From assembly GCA_032158295.1 (NCBI GenBank), contig CM063263.1, positions 12,968,974 to 13,032,973 on the forward strand: DNA of 64,000 nucleotides, in the 5' to 3' direction. The stretch comes from Pycnopodia helianthoides (Eukaryota > Echinodermata > Asteroidea > Forcipulatida > Asteriidae). Each line of letters begins with the position of its first letter. Position 1 is the stretch's first letter. This document shows positions 36,100-48,671 of this stretch, in pieces. A model generated the notes under the pieces. That model made no database searches, had not been told where the DNA came from, and saw only the letters and a program-made list of their open reading frames with translations. Both the position numbers and the translations under genes were made by a program.

Positions 36100-39000
36100 A
36101 TTACTGGCGTAATGGTAAGAACTTACTCCATCCACTATCCTCTAGGGATTCATAAACGTCCAGCGTCACATTCCTATCCCCTTTACCTGTTTGCGCAGTT
36201 GCTTGCTTTTATTTCCCACAACATCCCCGTGTTTTCTCATCCCATTCTTAACTTCTCCCTAAGATTAAGGAATAATTCGGTTTAATTTAAAAACAATTAG
36301 AAAGACCCCTGACTGCGTCTCCGTGGTCTTCAGACGTGATCGGCGTTGGCCGTTCGACCGGTGGAGCCCAGCGGCTCGGCAGTCGGTACACCTGAGTCAA
36401 TACCATCGCTTTCTCGACACAATATCCCTCCACTCAGCGCCCAATTATACCACTCGCCACGAGCACTATTTTGTTTAATTTTCCACAAAATGATATAAAC
36501 ATGTCTCTTACGTAAACCGGTTTGGTTACATCGATGCCAGTGGCGCTTGGGGTTAACTTACAGGTATGAACATATTTGGTTATAGAACCTACATTTCTAA
36601 AGGCTAAAGCTATTTATAATTCTGAATTACTATATTTGCCACTATGGTGAAAGGCACACGGTCATACGCCAATGGTTTTATCTGTCTCATATCAATGTAC
36701 ACGTCTTACCTTCTACTAATTGGCCCACCACTGTATATAGATTCTGTATAGTGCGGTCACCAATGCATGTCTATTGTGGTAAACTCTTTGTTGGTTCAAC
36801 TGCAATTAATCAGTGATATTTCTAAAAATGCCCCCTCTTCCTGGAGCTTTTTAGGGGCGTGGATATGGAAGCCCGCAGCTCTGGTGCAGCATTTCAATAA
36901 TTTGTTGGCAGCACATTGATCATGTGATATTGCTTTCCACATGGGAATGTGATGTAATAGTCTGTCACTCGTTGTCAAAAATATGTCGAAAATTTGTCAT
37001 GTTTCGTGGACGTAACATTGATATGGTGCCATGGTTCGACGGGACTCTTTCCCAACGGTGCCAGGGTAAAGAGCCCCCTACGTCACGCTAGACGTCCCCC
37101 TCAAATCTGGTCAGACAACTCGGTCAAGTTTACGGCTATGTCAATATTTGCTCTCCGTTTACCCAAAAGTCTGAATCAATCTGTGGTAATGCCCATCATG
37201 TACGGGCACTACGGGGTAGGGTTGTGGTAACGGCATCTGGGGCGTAGACAGTCCAGGGAAGATCGGGGCGTGAGTACGGTTGATGAATACGACGTTGTCT
37301 CGGTCATCGACGAGGCGGTACCGTGATGTGAGAATTGCAAGGGGATGCTAAGATAAAGTGATGTTTTTATCGTTTGACTGTATTTACTTGGGAACAAATC
37401 AAAAGTGAAGAAATAATGTCAATCAGAACGAAGTGTTAAGCAAGGTTGACTTGGAATTCGGTTACGATTGGTCGTGTGTTGCGTTGAGGAGCATTGGAAA
37501 AGTGTTTGCTATTAGATTTATTTACTAGCAGTAAGAGCGAAGATAGATACGAATAACTAAGACTGGATAGTGGCATAATTATTTGAATCTTGTCGACGTC
37601 TGTCTCATCTTATTTCCTTACCTTGATTTAAACTGTCCTGGAAATCTTATTTTCAAATAAAAAAGAACTGTAATGTTTTAACACCATTTTACCTAAATGT
37701 CGACCATTAATGGCCATCTTGTCAATTCACAGCTACACTAAGTCCATATAATCTATTATAAGGACTTGATCTGTCTCCACGTCAATTTGTCTAGATCATT
37801 CAGAGCCTTAAAACTACAAACTTTGAATCGGAGTATTCACGCGAAGTCTGTCAACACGGGCTAGGTCAGTTTGGTATACCGTGTTCACGGGTAGAAACAG
37901 GGTATCAACACGAGCCGTCGTCCCCCATCAATGCCGTAGTTCTTGCACCACTCGAGAGTCTCTGGCCGTCATCTATGCCTGTACAAACAAACGCTTCTTG
38001 AGGGTAGGTTTTGTCAAGGATGTGGTTAAATAATAATTCTATTAGAAGAGTAGGTTTTACTTGTTTGGCTTTTAGACAATTTTCTTCTTACTCTGTTGCA
38101 CTTAAAACTTAAAGTTTGCGTAGATTCTGAGAAGTGCGGTAAGAACACGTATACATGCAAACTAGACGAAGAGAGAACATGACTTATAGTAAAGCATTGA
38201 AGTCAATGCGGGAATTGCGGTTTAAGAGTATTGTCATAATCTCATATGGTTTTTCTTATTGTTATTCCCTTGGTAATACTACATATGTTTCTGAGAGTTC
38301 AAGTTGTAGGGTTGTCATTAATCCAGCCCTTTCCGTCACGTAGCGAGTTCCTTGGTCGACTTCTTATTCTCCGTAACCCGGTGCCCGTGTAATGTCCCGT
38401 GATACCAAGACGCCGCTTCGCTCTTTGCTTCACACCATGAGCATCAAATGAAATACTGACAGGATTTTATTTTAAGTAATTGAAAAATCTTCCTTCTGGG
38501 CTATAACTACGTTCTTTTTTATGACTAGTTCCGGATGAGCCTACGAGGCATGTTGCGTTGCATGCATGCACCAGACAGAGACTACATTAATTACGCAGCG
38601 TGTGAGGGCGCCATCCACAGCGCGTGGGCTCCCAACCGAACAATTTTGGCGCCGGCGGGAAATCTTGCATGCAGTCCCACGATCACGAAACAATATGCCT
38701 CTGAACAATCAGAGCAAGAACATTCATTATTAGAGGCAGGAACAGTCGTTTTCTTTTAAGAATGACCACTATAACTGAACAGTCGAGCAAATTGGTGTTT
38801 AACATGATTGAGGGCGCCCTGCTGTACGTTTTCACAAAAGTGAACCAACAAAACGGTCAATAGAATCAGAATTATTATCATTGAATAATTACTGCATGAC
38901 TTGTATTATCTTCTTTTCCACCGACTCCTCCCATGAGATTGCCAACCAATTGCTCATATTCCAAACCTATTTCTCTAAGGTGAAATCTTAGCACAAGTAA

Positions 39001-39935
39001 GAACAATTTGACCCAGATTCAACAGTTGCTGAAATCCCAGATGAACTGACCTGCCCCAGATTCCAAATACAATCAAAATAACAACGTCCCATTTCCAAGG
39101 GCACATTTTGTCCGTCAACGACCGTGATAACCCGCCAAATTCCGACATAGCATAAAGTGACGAGCAGTGCGTGTACACTGGGTGGTAGTAAGGAAATACA
39201 AATGGCAAATTGTGATCGGTTCGAGGCGGGCACGTTATGCTTTTATGGTTAGTACTGAGAGATTGATATGTCATCACCTGACTATCGCACGAACTTCTGT
39301 TTACATCTCAAGTACCTGGACATTATCCGAACTCATCTTGTAGACTTGAGCTCCGTATAGACCCCTTACATATGACGTCACAAGACCAAAACAGTCCCCT
39401 CACGGAGGTCATAATGAAGAGTTATCATTGGCTGAGAGTCGTGCGCAGTGCGTACACGCGTGCACGTTTTCATTATGATTGACATCAAAGATGGCGGCCA
39501 ATGCTAGAGGTCTATAGGAGCTTGTTGAGTACTTTTGGTATTGGTGAGTCTCCACAAGCTATTTGCCGGCTGATGTCGCTCGCACAATATGAGTTTTTTG
39601 TCCATTTTGACATGGTTTCCCAAAACCAGTACCTATCAGATCCAACTTATTCAGGTTTACAAAGACCCTCAGCATATACGACGTCACACTCTCAAACAGC
39701 GCCCTCACTGACATTGGACGATAGCTGCTCTTGGTGCGTAAAAACCTGCGCGCGAACGTCAGGCGTACCCGCAGCGTTGTGCGTTTTGCGGGGTTTATTG
39801 TTTAGACAAGTGCCTGTTTGCATCGTCATTGTGGGCAGGGGATGACAGGCATTCCTCCCGATCCATGAGTAATACTGTCCCAATGGGATATCGTAGTTGT
39901 ATCTAAAGAGACACAATATCCTGGTACAAACCAAA
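36100..39935. other. Noncoding stretch
   Basis: It contains a CRE palindrome at 39373-39380 and a GC-richer patch at 37215-37325. Frames up to 114-121 codons around 39500-40057 overlap on both strands and have no recognisable motif. Confidence 0.55.
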
Positions 39936-39940
39936 TTGGT

Positions 39941-40043
39941 GGCTACAGCTAAGGCTACGACTGTTGCTAAGGCTGTTGCTGAGGACGTCCTATACTTCAG
40001 CGCATGATGATGCGGAAAGCTAGCCGTAGCCGCAGCTGTAGCC
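39941..40043. repeat. 22-bp inverted repeat of GGCTACAGCT..GGCTACG type
   Basis: GGCTACAGCTAAGGCTACGA (39941-39960, then CT) is matched at 19 of 22 positions by the reverse complement of 40022-40043. The ~60-bp spacer has more GCTAAGGCTGTTGCTGAGG repeats. It may be the end of a foldback-type element; the other end was not identified. Confidence 0.8.
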
Positions 40044-40044
40044 G

Positions 40045-40635
40045 CTAAGTTGGACACGGTCTGAATCTTTCATCTAAAACATCAGGCATTTCATTTTGAC
40101 TAAAGATAAACTATGATTGTTGATGCTAACGAGTTTATTGTGTGTACTGCAGTGACTTGTACTGTACATAGCAGAACGTGTAATAATTGGCAATTCAAGT
40201 GACAATTCAAGCTAGACTGGTCCCCTGTCCTTATCCACAAGAATACAGACAGGCACTGGTCTTACAGGCCCAATGATTTCATTGGATATACTGATTTCAA
40301 TGATAAACGTTCAGTGACGTAAGCTTTCCATATCTGTACTATGATTGGTCTGAGGCAGTGTAATTTGTCAGCTTGCACTTTCATTCGTCTGCATACAGCG
40401 TGTGCATAATGTTTGAGCATCATGTAATGTTGTTTTATTCACAATGTGAATGTGTACATTACAATGTAAAAATTGACTGCGAATCTCCGCGTGAAATGAA
40501 TGCAAGGTCAAAGGTACATCTGGCAACATCCGGTCAAGCTTGCATCTAGCGTTATTCACGAACTTCAAAGTGTGACGTCAGATGTTCAGGCCTAGCTACA
40601 TACAAGCTTAGGGAGGACCCCATAATCTAACATGC
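40045..40635. other. Noncoding stretch
   Basis: Contains a CRE palindrome at 40573-40580. No gene recognised. Confidence 0.6.
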
Positions 40636-40638
40636 GGT

Positions 40639-40674
40639 AATACCTTGTTGTACCGCGCGTTACAACAAGGTATT
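40639..40674. repeat. Perfect 14-bp inverted repeat with 8-base CG-rich loop
   Basis: AATACCTTGTTGTA (40639-40652), loop CCGCGCGT, TACAACAAGGTATT (40661-40674). The arms are perfectly complementary. Confidence 0.95.
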
Positions 40675-40679
40675 GAGTT

Positions 40680-41090
40680 GAAGGTATCACTTGGGTGTAA
40701 TGAGTTCATTATCTTCAGGTCAATGCACACAGCTGCAATTCGTCGCAGGCATATTCATGAACGAACACAAGCTCACGAGGCCAGAGAGAGGCACAAAGGG
40801 ACCAATCTGCATGACGGCGTCATAATGAAACAGAAGAGGGCGCTCTGCGAAATAGTGGCCCACTCGTTTTCACAAAAACACAATATCTAGAAAAATGATA
40901 ACCCAAGCAAAGAGGGCGGTATGTTCAGTAATGAAGAGTGCACCACACAAATGCTAAAAAATGTTAAATGTTCAAAAATACAACTCTTTTTAAAGTCGCC
41001 TCCCAGCCTCTTGAAATCAAATCAAATTTATTCGCTGACAACTAAACTTCTTTTTTTCTTTACAATTTGCAGTGGGCCGTTCAACTTTTG
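40680..41090. other. Noncoding stretch
   Basis: No gene recognised. Confidence 0.6.
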
Positions 41091-41092
41091 AG

Positions 41093-41488
41093 TTAAAGGA
41101 ACATTACAGAATTGGTAAGAAAAAAACTTGTAAAATATACTTTTTGATCACAGATTTACATAAAACTTACACGGTCTAATGATGATGATAGTAGAAAACA
41201 TCCCTTGAAGTATTTCTGTCTGAAATGCCATGTTTGACGAGAAATGAATAAACTAATTTTCCGATTGGAGTTTATCGCTCAGTGACCGTTTTATTCATTT
41301 TTTTGAATCTAATATGATTTCATGCAAATGTGTAATCGGTTTTTCACTATTTTCTCGTGACCCAGATGGCCGATCGATCTCAAACTTCTACATGTTTGTC
41401 AGTTTATGTATATTGTGGATTACATAAAGTGCTTACACTGCCAGCAACTGTTTTGTTAGCAAAAAACAATTCTGTAATGTTCCTTTAA
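41093..41488. mobile_element. TTAA-flanked MITE (~396 bp)
   Basis: The ends TTAAAGGAACATTACAGAAT(T) and (A)ATTCTGTAATGTTCCTTTAA are perfect 21-bp inverted repeats including terminal TTAA. TTAA target sites are typical of piggyBac-type transposition, so a non-autonomous piggyBac-like element is likely. The interior has no coding capacity. The perfect ends suggest fairly recent movement. Confidence 0.88.
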
Positions 41489-41786
41489 TACTCGTCGTTA
41501 TGTTGATGTTATTGGCCTTTCATTGTCACGTGATCATGACCTACAATAACACTGCACCCCCTCCCCATTTTCTTATCTCGCACCTTTACATACGGGGTAT
41601 CGAGAACTTCGTATTGTTCCCCCATTTCCTGAGTTTTGACGTCCGCAATTTGTCAAACATAGCATGATCTTTATCACCATGTGAATGTCCTGAATGTCGC
41701 TGGACTATGGTCGTGAATAACATGTTGCGCCATTTTTGTAGTCAATGCCCTCGTTTGTGCTTATTTATACACAACGCGGCGCTGTA

Positions 41787-41912
41787 CACATTACGAGCTG
41801 ACAGCCACAATGTCGAGAATGGAAGAAGTAGCCGCGTGTGACGTAGGTGCAAGGGGTCAATACACATTACGAGCTGATTGCCACAATGTCGAGAAATCAG
41901 ATTGGAAGAAGT
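41787..41912. repeat. 76-bp-period direct duplication
   Basis: CACATTACGAGCTGA..GCCACAATGTCGAGA followed by GGAAGAAGTA occurs at 41787 and again at 41863. The second copy has a short insertion. It is followed by a CCAGACCAGACC-type short repeat. Confidence 0.9.
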
Positions 41913-41961
41913 ACCAGACTAGACCAAACCAGACCGGACCAGACCAGACCCGATCCGCCAT

Positions 41962-42087
41962 TGACCTTAGTGTCAAACCTGAACTTCACATTGACCTTAG
42001 TTTTATTATCCTGAACTTCAAAATTGACCTGACACTGAGTTCAATGTGAATAATTATAATGTTTAACACTTAGGTCAATGTGAAGTT
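41962..42087. repeat. Direct and inverted repeats of GAACTTCA..TTGACCT
   Basis: GAACTTCACATTGACCTTA (41981-41999) is repeated directly as GAACTTCAAAATTGACCTGA (42013-42032). It is inverted as TTAGGTCAATGTGAAGTT (42070-42087, 17 of 18 paired). Four nuclear-receptor half-sites (41962, 41992, 42025, 42072) therefore come with the repeat. Confidence 0.85.
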
Positions 42088-42089
42088 TA

Positions 42090-44280
42090 TTAAGTGTACA
42101 CTCCCGAAAGCCCATCTTTCTGGAGAGCGACCTCTGTTGACTTGATCCATTTGTTGCCCAATGAATGGATGCTTTATTACGCCTTCACCCCACCCCGAAA
42201 TAACTTGAAGCCCCAAATCTATTTACTGTTATTTTTTTCCAAGAATGCACCTAGAGTTCACAAAAATTAGTCGGGTTATGACCTCTCGTTGTTGTTTTAT
42301 GGAGTCCTGTTGATGCTTAGAGCTCTCTGAGCCCTCCACCTGATCAGTTTATATCAGTGTGACCACCAGTCATTGCAAACAGCGCCCTCTCTTTTGGATA
42401 CTAATAATCATGTTATACTGATCCTTCTTGCCTTTTCAACACTAGGCGTAATTGGGAGGTCTCGTTAATTACACAAGGTGTAGTGTTACATTCCATCTAA
42501 TCCGAGGCAAGGTTTCTCTGTGGCTGTTAAGTTACGAATAAACCTTACGTTAAGTTCAGTATGGTACAAACGATTTTTCTGATATTTGTTTTAACAACAT
42601 AAGTATGGATGCTGAATACAAGCTTATTTTGTTTGCTTGATTAATTTAGTTATATAATTTGGTTTCATCTACAATTGACAGACCGATTTTATACACAAAG
42701 GATGCTGGCAGAGTTTTATAATATGCCCCTTCTAACTAAATCACTGTCCCGTGTTGAGTTTAACACCCCTCTAGGTCGTGTGGCATTGTCCAGCTTTATA
42801 TATGCTATGAGCTGACCAGTGTGTAGGATGTGGTATATACGATGAATATATTAAAATAATGTCAGCATGTGCTGATGACCTTTTTAAAACTAAAAACCAA
42901 TCCAGACTGTCTCATTGGTCTATTTCTAATCGTGTCTATGCTGCATCATAATGAGTGTATGACTGAAATAAACGGGACTGTTTTGATATACTTATAAAAC
43001 GAAAGAGCATCTAGGATAATCCTCTCTGCAAATTGTGATGTGCAAATGGTTTTCTTGTGTTTTATTGTGTATCTTTCCCTAATGAAATTATTCACCAATT
43101 TTCGGCACGATACGGAGATGGAGTTTGCGATGAATTCTTCATGATTTAACCTTTCAGAACCTCTAGCAAATAGGTCGATAAGACAACTCTCTCATCACTA
43201 AAACAGTCCTATTCCATTTATTCATGCCATCAGTTTTCCCCTTCCAAACAAAAACCACAAACCTTTACTATGCTCAAATTTCCCAACCATGCCTTGTTTT
43301 ATTTCACACAGCGTGAAATATTTGCACATCGGAGGCGAGAGAAGCATCGGTCGACTCCGCGTAGCTTGGAGCGTTATCTGTTCACACCTCACGGCCGGGG
43401 TGTTCACCTGTTCCCGGTCCGTGTTACTCGGGGTGATGCTGTATCGAACGATGGATCCTTGGAGATCTTACCGAGGAGGTCGGTGATCAGACGTGGGCTT
43501 AGAGAGAGATTTTCTTGTTGTGGGGAGGAATAACCATGAAATCGTCAAAACAAGATAATATTGCCGAAAGATTATTAAGGCTGATGGTATAGACGTGAAA
43601 TGCCTTCGCAGAGGGGCTGTTGGTCTTTTGGTATCACACCTGCTGCGTTGGTTTATCCATAAACTAATTGATGACTTAAGGACATTGTCATCAGTGAGGT
43701 TCAGCTTAACTGTCGAATGATAAGCTTTAGAGTTCTAGCCTTTTTTCCTAACATTTTCTAATACTTTGTTACAAAAAACGGGGTAAATGGTCCACACACA
43801 AATTGCTTTCAAAAATTATTTGAATTAGAGCAATTTTTTGAAAATCCAGATATTGAAAATGGATCTTACGGATTACGTTTCTTCAAGACCTATACGCCTT
43901 GGATATGACGATGTTTGATGGCTTTGTCTTGGCTAACGTTGCATGATAGCCACGATCTCTTCACCGCGATTGACCTATCAGTGAATTCAGGTCCCAGTGG
44001 GTCAAAGGTTATATGGTATCAAATCTGCTACAGATTCTCCAAATTGTATCCTGATGCTGAACCCCACAGTCCCCGGTTCATAATCGGAAGGAGATGAGAC
44101 GAGCTTAGTCCCAGGGGGACAAGATCAGAAGGCTTTCATTTACTGATGGCATGGATTCAAAAGATATGAGGTTGAATCACACGTAGCGCCTTACAGCTAG
44201 CAATTGGAACCCATATTCGAATTCATGGGTCCGTTGTTTGTTATTATGGACCTTCTGCAGTGAGGATCCTCTCGATATAT
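42090..44280. other. Mostly noncoding; one exon-like patch
   Basis: AT-rich DNA holds a GC-richer open patch at 43312-43533, described under findings. No recognised gene. Confidence 0.5.
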
Positions 44281-44285
44281 GCTGC

Positions 44286-44545
44286 CGTAATTTACGTTCA
44301 TTCATTCATTTCTTCATAATTTACGTTCATTCATTCATTTCTTCATAATTGCGTTCATTCATTCATTTCTTCATAATTTACGTTCATTCATTCATTTCTT
44401 CATAATTTACGTTCATTCATTCATTTCTTCATAATTTAAGTTCATTCATTCGTTTCTTCATAATTTACGTTCATTCATTCTTTCTTCATAATTTACGTTC
44501 ATTCATTCATTTCTTCATAATTTACGTTCATTCATTCATTTCTTC
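44286..44545. repeat. 29-bp tandem repeat, nine copies
   Basis: The unit is ATAATTTACGTTCATTCATT then CATTTCTTC. Nine copies span 260 bp, two of them 28 bp long. The CATT-CATT-CATT inside each unit is itself a tetranucleotide run. Copies 6 and 7 carry most of the substitutions. Confidence 0.96.
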
Positions 44546-44547
44546 AA

Positions 44548-46800
44548 GCCTCCATGACGTTAAGCTTTATTCTCAGCCCATCTAAGTCATAGCTTATCCC
44601 AATTCCTAATCAATTCAGTACATTACCATGTACCACTGGGTATAAGAGTGATACCAATGCATCATAAATTGATTACATTAAAAAGGTCACGGGCTTCCAC
44701 CTTTGTTCAGCCGCCGCTCGTCACAGCCAATCGGCGATAGAGTTGTCATCGGTAACCAACACGTGGTTTACATCTCAATCTTGTTGTATTTTGGTTCCCC
44801 CCAAATTAGGTCAACGGATCTCAGATCCGGATTGGACATTTTCTTAATTATTTGCAAGCAGTTTGTATGGAGCCCCTCGTCTGGAAGTGATCAGACTTTT
44901 AGCTGATAATTCGGCCACTAATCCATCGGGACGTCCCTTTCAGGCTGTCCTAGGGAGTGGGGAGGGTAGGATGGAGTTTGGACCCCCCTACTGCACCAAG
45001 TCATGACCAGGGCCATATTCCACAGACCTGCTTTGCGTCCATTAGGCATTTCTCAATGAGTAACAATTGGGACAAAATGACCCAAAAGCAACACAACCGC
45101 ATAATATAGTATTTATTCCGCCATCCACTTTGAGCATGACTGCTTGCGTCATTCCCTTATACTGCATGGGATTTAGAATCAGAAATATGTAACACCGTGA
45201 ATAGAAAATCCATGTAAACAAAGGCCAAACACAGTTCATTGTAGTCATTTGAAAAATGCCATCTTTAATCTGCACCAAATTATAACAATATCAAACAAGC
45301 ATGGTTTTACTTTAACTTACATAAAAGTTTGCTTTAGTTACTGTCTAATTTATAGTACAAAAGATATCTTGGGATATGTTGAAGATACTGAGCCAAATAT
45401 CATCATTATTGAACAGAAACTATATCTGTCAAAATAATGCTATTAAAATAACTAAACTTTTCTTCATTACAAATCTCATTGTTTGAGGGTTTAGATTAGT
45501 ACATTCTCCTATTTTCTGTAAGACCAATTTCGACCTGGGGAACGAGGTTGCATCGTCGAGGCCCCCAAACATGTATCAAATTTGAACACAGTGTTTGATA
45601 AAACAATAAATCCATTGAACCTGGTAGAAACCCCCAATTCTATACCTTTTTTAAACTATAGTTACTTTATTTATAAAACGATATGATATTTACCCTGTAA
45701 GTTTCATTGGAAAGTGACTGTTTCTTCTTCTTCTTTCTAAGATAAACACATATTTGACTTCAAAATCTAGTTTTAAACAACTCTTGCTTAATGGAACACC
45801 AATCCGTCCGGACAGTAGACTTTACAATTTATACAACTTATTTTACAACCAAACCGTTGAAGCTGCTTCATTTGAACTATGTAACCTGAACCCACCTGAT
45901 TTATTTTTCTGGCTTCCCCATCTGGAATTCAAACTCAAAATTTCAATTTTCCAAATTGTTCAAATCATCATTTTCTATAATCTGTATATCAGATGTAAAG
46001 TAGAAGGTGGTATAACCTGCTTTATGCATTATAGTCACGTGTACTAGCAATCCTTCGCCATACACATGATACCCTCTATACAAACACAATATTAACATTT
46101 TAAAGGGAAGGTACATAGTTGCTTTTTGGAAGTCAGAGTAAATTAATCCCACCCTCTTGTATTCAATCAACACACCATACAAGCCACATCCATTGTGTTC
46201 ACGCTTGAGTGAAAGCATGTAGAACAATGCTTCGTCCGGGGCGGGGGGGTTCTTATCTGGCTCACTTCGATTGCGGCAACTGATACAAGCAAACGACTTC
46301 GACAGCTTTTCAGCCGGAACTATTTCACTGGCGGATCGATACTTGCATAATGAGTGAACTTTCAGATTGAAGCTGATTAGTTTTACCCGCTATCTACCAC
46401 TGCTGCCTTTTGTCTTAATAAAAGCAATAATATTCAGTTTGTTATCACAGTAAGAAATCCAATTCATTATAATGTTATACAATTCTGTGATTTTAATTAA
46501 TAGTTGCGTTGATTTGAAATCCTTGCATTTCAATTTTCAATTAATTGCAAGTTAGTTAAAAATTATAGTTATTGGCTTCGTTGATGATACAGTCTAAATT
46601 ATTTTGGATTTTTAAAATAAAAATAAACAATTTATTAAGTTGGAGATAACTCTTGTTAAGGAAGACACTCTACTGTCCTTGATTCATTATTCCATTGTTT
46701 TACTGAGCCGGAAGTTATTAACATTTATTTCTTAACATACATCTTATTGAAGTGTGTTATATTCAGAGGTTCATTATTTATGCACAAATGAGTTACCATG
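44548..46800. other. Noncoding stretch
   Basis: AT-rich with no recognised gene. Frames of 94-97 codons near 45754-46227 overlap on opposite strands and have no motif. Confidence 0.6.
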
Positions 46801-46804
46801 ATTG

Positions 46805-47186
46805 AAGGTATTATACAGGATTGGTAGACCTGACAAAATAGCCGCAGAAAGTGTCATGTTTTATGTGATTAACCATAACATACATGAAATTTAAAAAACC
46901 TGTAAAAGTTTGGGCTTAATCCGTTGTGTGAGTCAGGAGAAAATATTGAACAACCATGCACAATTTTCTGCATGTGGGCCTTAACACATTGTCCTTAATT
47001 TTTGGTTGTGACAACAGAAATTAGCTGTTGCGTTTTGGTTGTTTTTTTAGATACAGTTCTCTCGAATATGACTTCGTTATAGAAGAACAAATTTAACAGG
47101 AAGAAGGGCGTTATTATGAACTATATAATCAGAACTGTATAATTAACATGGTGTTTTTACCCATACCAATCCTGTATTAATACCTT
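46805..47186 (+). mobile_element. MITE, family A, copy 2 (best preserved, 382 bp)
   Basis: Left end AAGGTATTATACAGGATTGG (TA) and right end (TA) CCAATCCTGTATTAATACCT (T) are inverted repeats differing by one inserted A. Interior blocks match the copies at 9801 and 31398. There is no open frame of note, so it is non-autonomous. Its superfamily is not clear from the ends. Confidence 0.88.
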
Positions 47187-47642
47187 GGATATGTTGGTAT
47201 ATTCAGTTCATGACTCACCGTGGATTCATGTTACATACAGTAATAATGTAAGCAATACTAAACTTGCAACTCAAATCCTTCCAGTCTGTAAATAATTATC
47301 ACAATGTTGTATCATGATGACAAACTGTTGTTAATATCCACTTTCATTTTATGGAGACAAAATATGTAGAAGAAAGAAAACAAGTTTTTAGCCTCGGATT
47401 TCTATGATATTGGATAATTCAACCTATAATGCAAGATAAATGTAGTACATTCCTTTTATTGTGAATGCCCCTGTACCCAAACCAAACCATTTCGACTTAA
47501 TACTGTATACACAACAAAAATTGCCATAATTTTCTCCCAACTATTCTTACATGTCACTCTGTAATTCCATCCTCAATGGTATAAAGTTGTTACAACAAAT
47601 TTATTGATCTAATTTTAAGGTCGACCTCAGGAAGTACTTAAA

Positions 47643-47662
47643 TGACCTAAGCTTGTTGACCT
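47643..47662 (-). promoter_or_regulatory. DR8 pair of exact TGACCT half-sites
   Basis: TGACCT occurs at 47643-47648 and again at 47657-47662 with 8 bp between. DR8 is a less common but reported spacing. It lies immediately upstream of the exon-like patch starting at 47672. Confidence 0.25.
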
Positions 47663-47887
47663 CGTTTGCAGGGGGCGTCCATGTTTGCCGGAGTAGTGGA
47701 AAGATTTATCAGTGTTCTCAGAGTCTGCTTTTTACGGCCCCCAGGATGCCCATCTTTATACGGAGCACGTGTTCATGCAGTTCCGGCTGATTGTAGGGCG
47801 ACGACCAGGGTAAGGTCCTTGTTTGCCATAAGACTCTTAAGAATTATAAATCTGAACTCAATCAAACATGAAGTTAGATTATCTTCC

Positions 47888-47955
47888 TTCTGGCCTCGCT
47901 TTGGTTCTGGCCTCGGTTTGGCTCTTGCCTCGGTCTGGTTCTGGCCTCGGTGTGG
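47888..47955. repeat. 17-bp minisatellite, four copies
   Basis: The unit TTCTGGCCTCGGTTTGG occurs at 47888, 47905, 47922 and 47939 with one to three substitutions per copy. Confidence 0.93.
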
Positions 47956-48671
47956 ATGTATGGTTTTTTGCGTAGGAGAAAACCCCCAGATAACTATGGA
48001 AGTTTTACTGACGTGAACATACGTGAATCTTCACTAACCTTTCTCACCTGTATTAACTTTGTTAGTACTGTTCTTGTACCAGTAAACCAATGTCTACCAT
48101 ATTTTAAAATCATAAATGAGTAACTGTTATTACAAAGATTGCAAACTCTGACGTCATCGATATGCCATGCAATCAGAAACCTGCGTTTCTTCAAATCCAT
48201 AAAGTGCGTAAAACAGTTTGCAAAAGAAAGAGAGAAAAATAATTTCCTCGGGAAGAAGGTTGTTTTCCATATCAATTTAATAGTTCTCCTCGACTCCAAC
48301 ATCCTCGTGCTCAAAATCGAAACATATGGCGCAATGTATCATAAGTCCGTGTTATCTGCGCATGTGCAGCATCCGGGCACTCATCTCATCATGGCGGCTG
48401 TTTGTTGATGGTGATGATGATGATGGTGAGAAGTGTGCATATGTGGATGATGATGAACCATTGTATTCATTTCAGTCATAGTATGTCTCTGACCAGAACG
48501 CATCGGCTACAAGGATAAACGAACAAAAAAAACACAATACAATCATTAGAATAAACAATAGACTTTGGATAGTCTTTCCTGTGCACAGTCTTACCGATCT
48601 GCATGTGAATTTCCAAAAAAATGCAACCCAAATGATCGGGGCATTGATATATCAAATGGGATAAGGGGGCA

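Larger units (their letters stand above)
47190..48665. other. Mostly noncoding; exon-like patch and minisatellite
   Basis: It holds the exon-like open patch at 47672-47809 (see findings), the 17-bp minisatellite at 47888 and a CRE palindrome at 48149-48156. A GAT-rich run lies at 48408-48455. Confidence 0.5.

Noticed and set aside
39501..40057. Frames of 114 (plus) and 121 (minus) codons
   Set aside because: They overlap each other and a GGCTAC-rich inverted repeat; the minus frame's Ala/Thr-rich part is the repeat translated.
40639..40674. MicroRNA precursor
   Set aside because: A 14-bp perfect stem with an 8-base loop is too short for a standard precursor, and the flanks do not extend the pairing.
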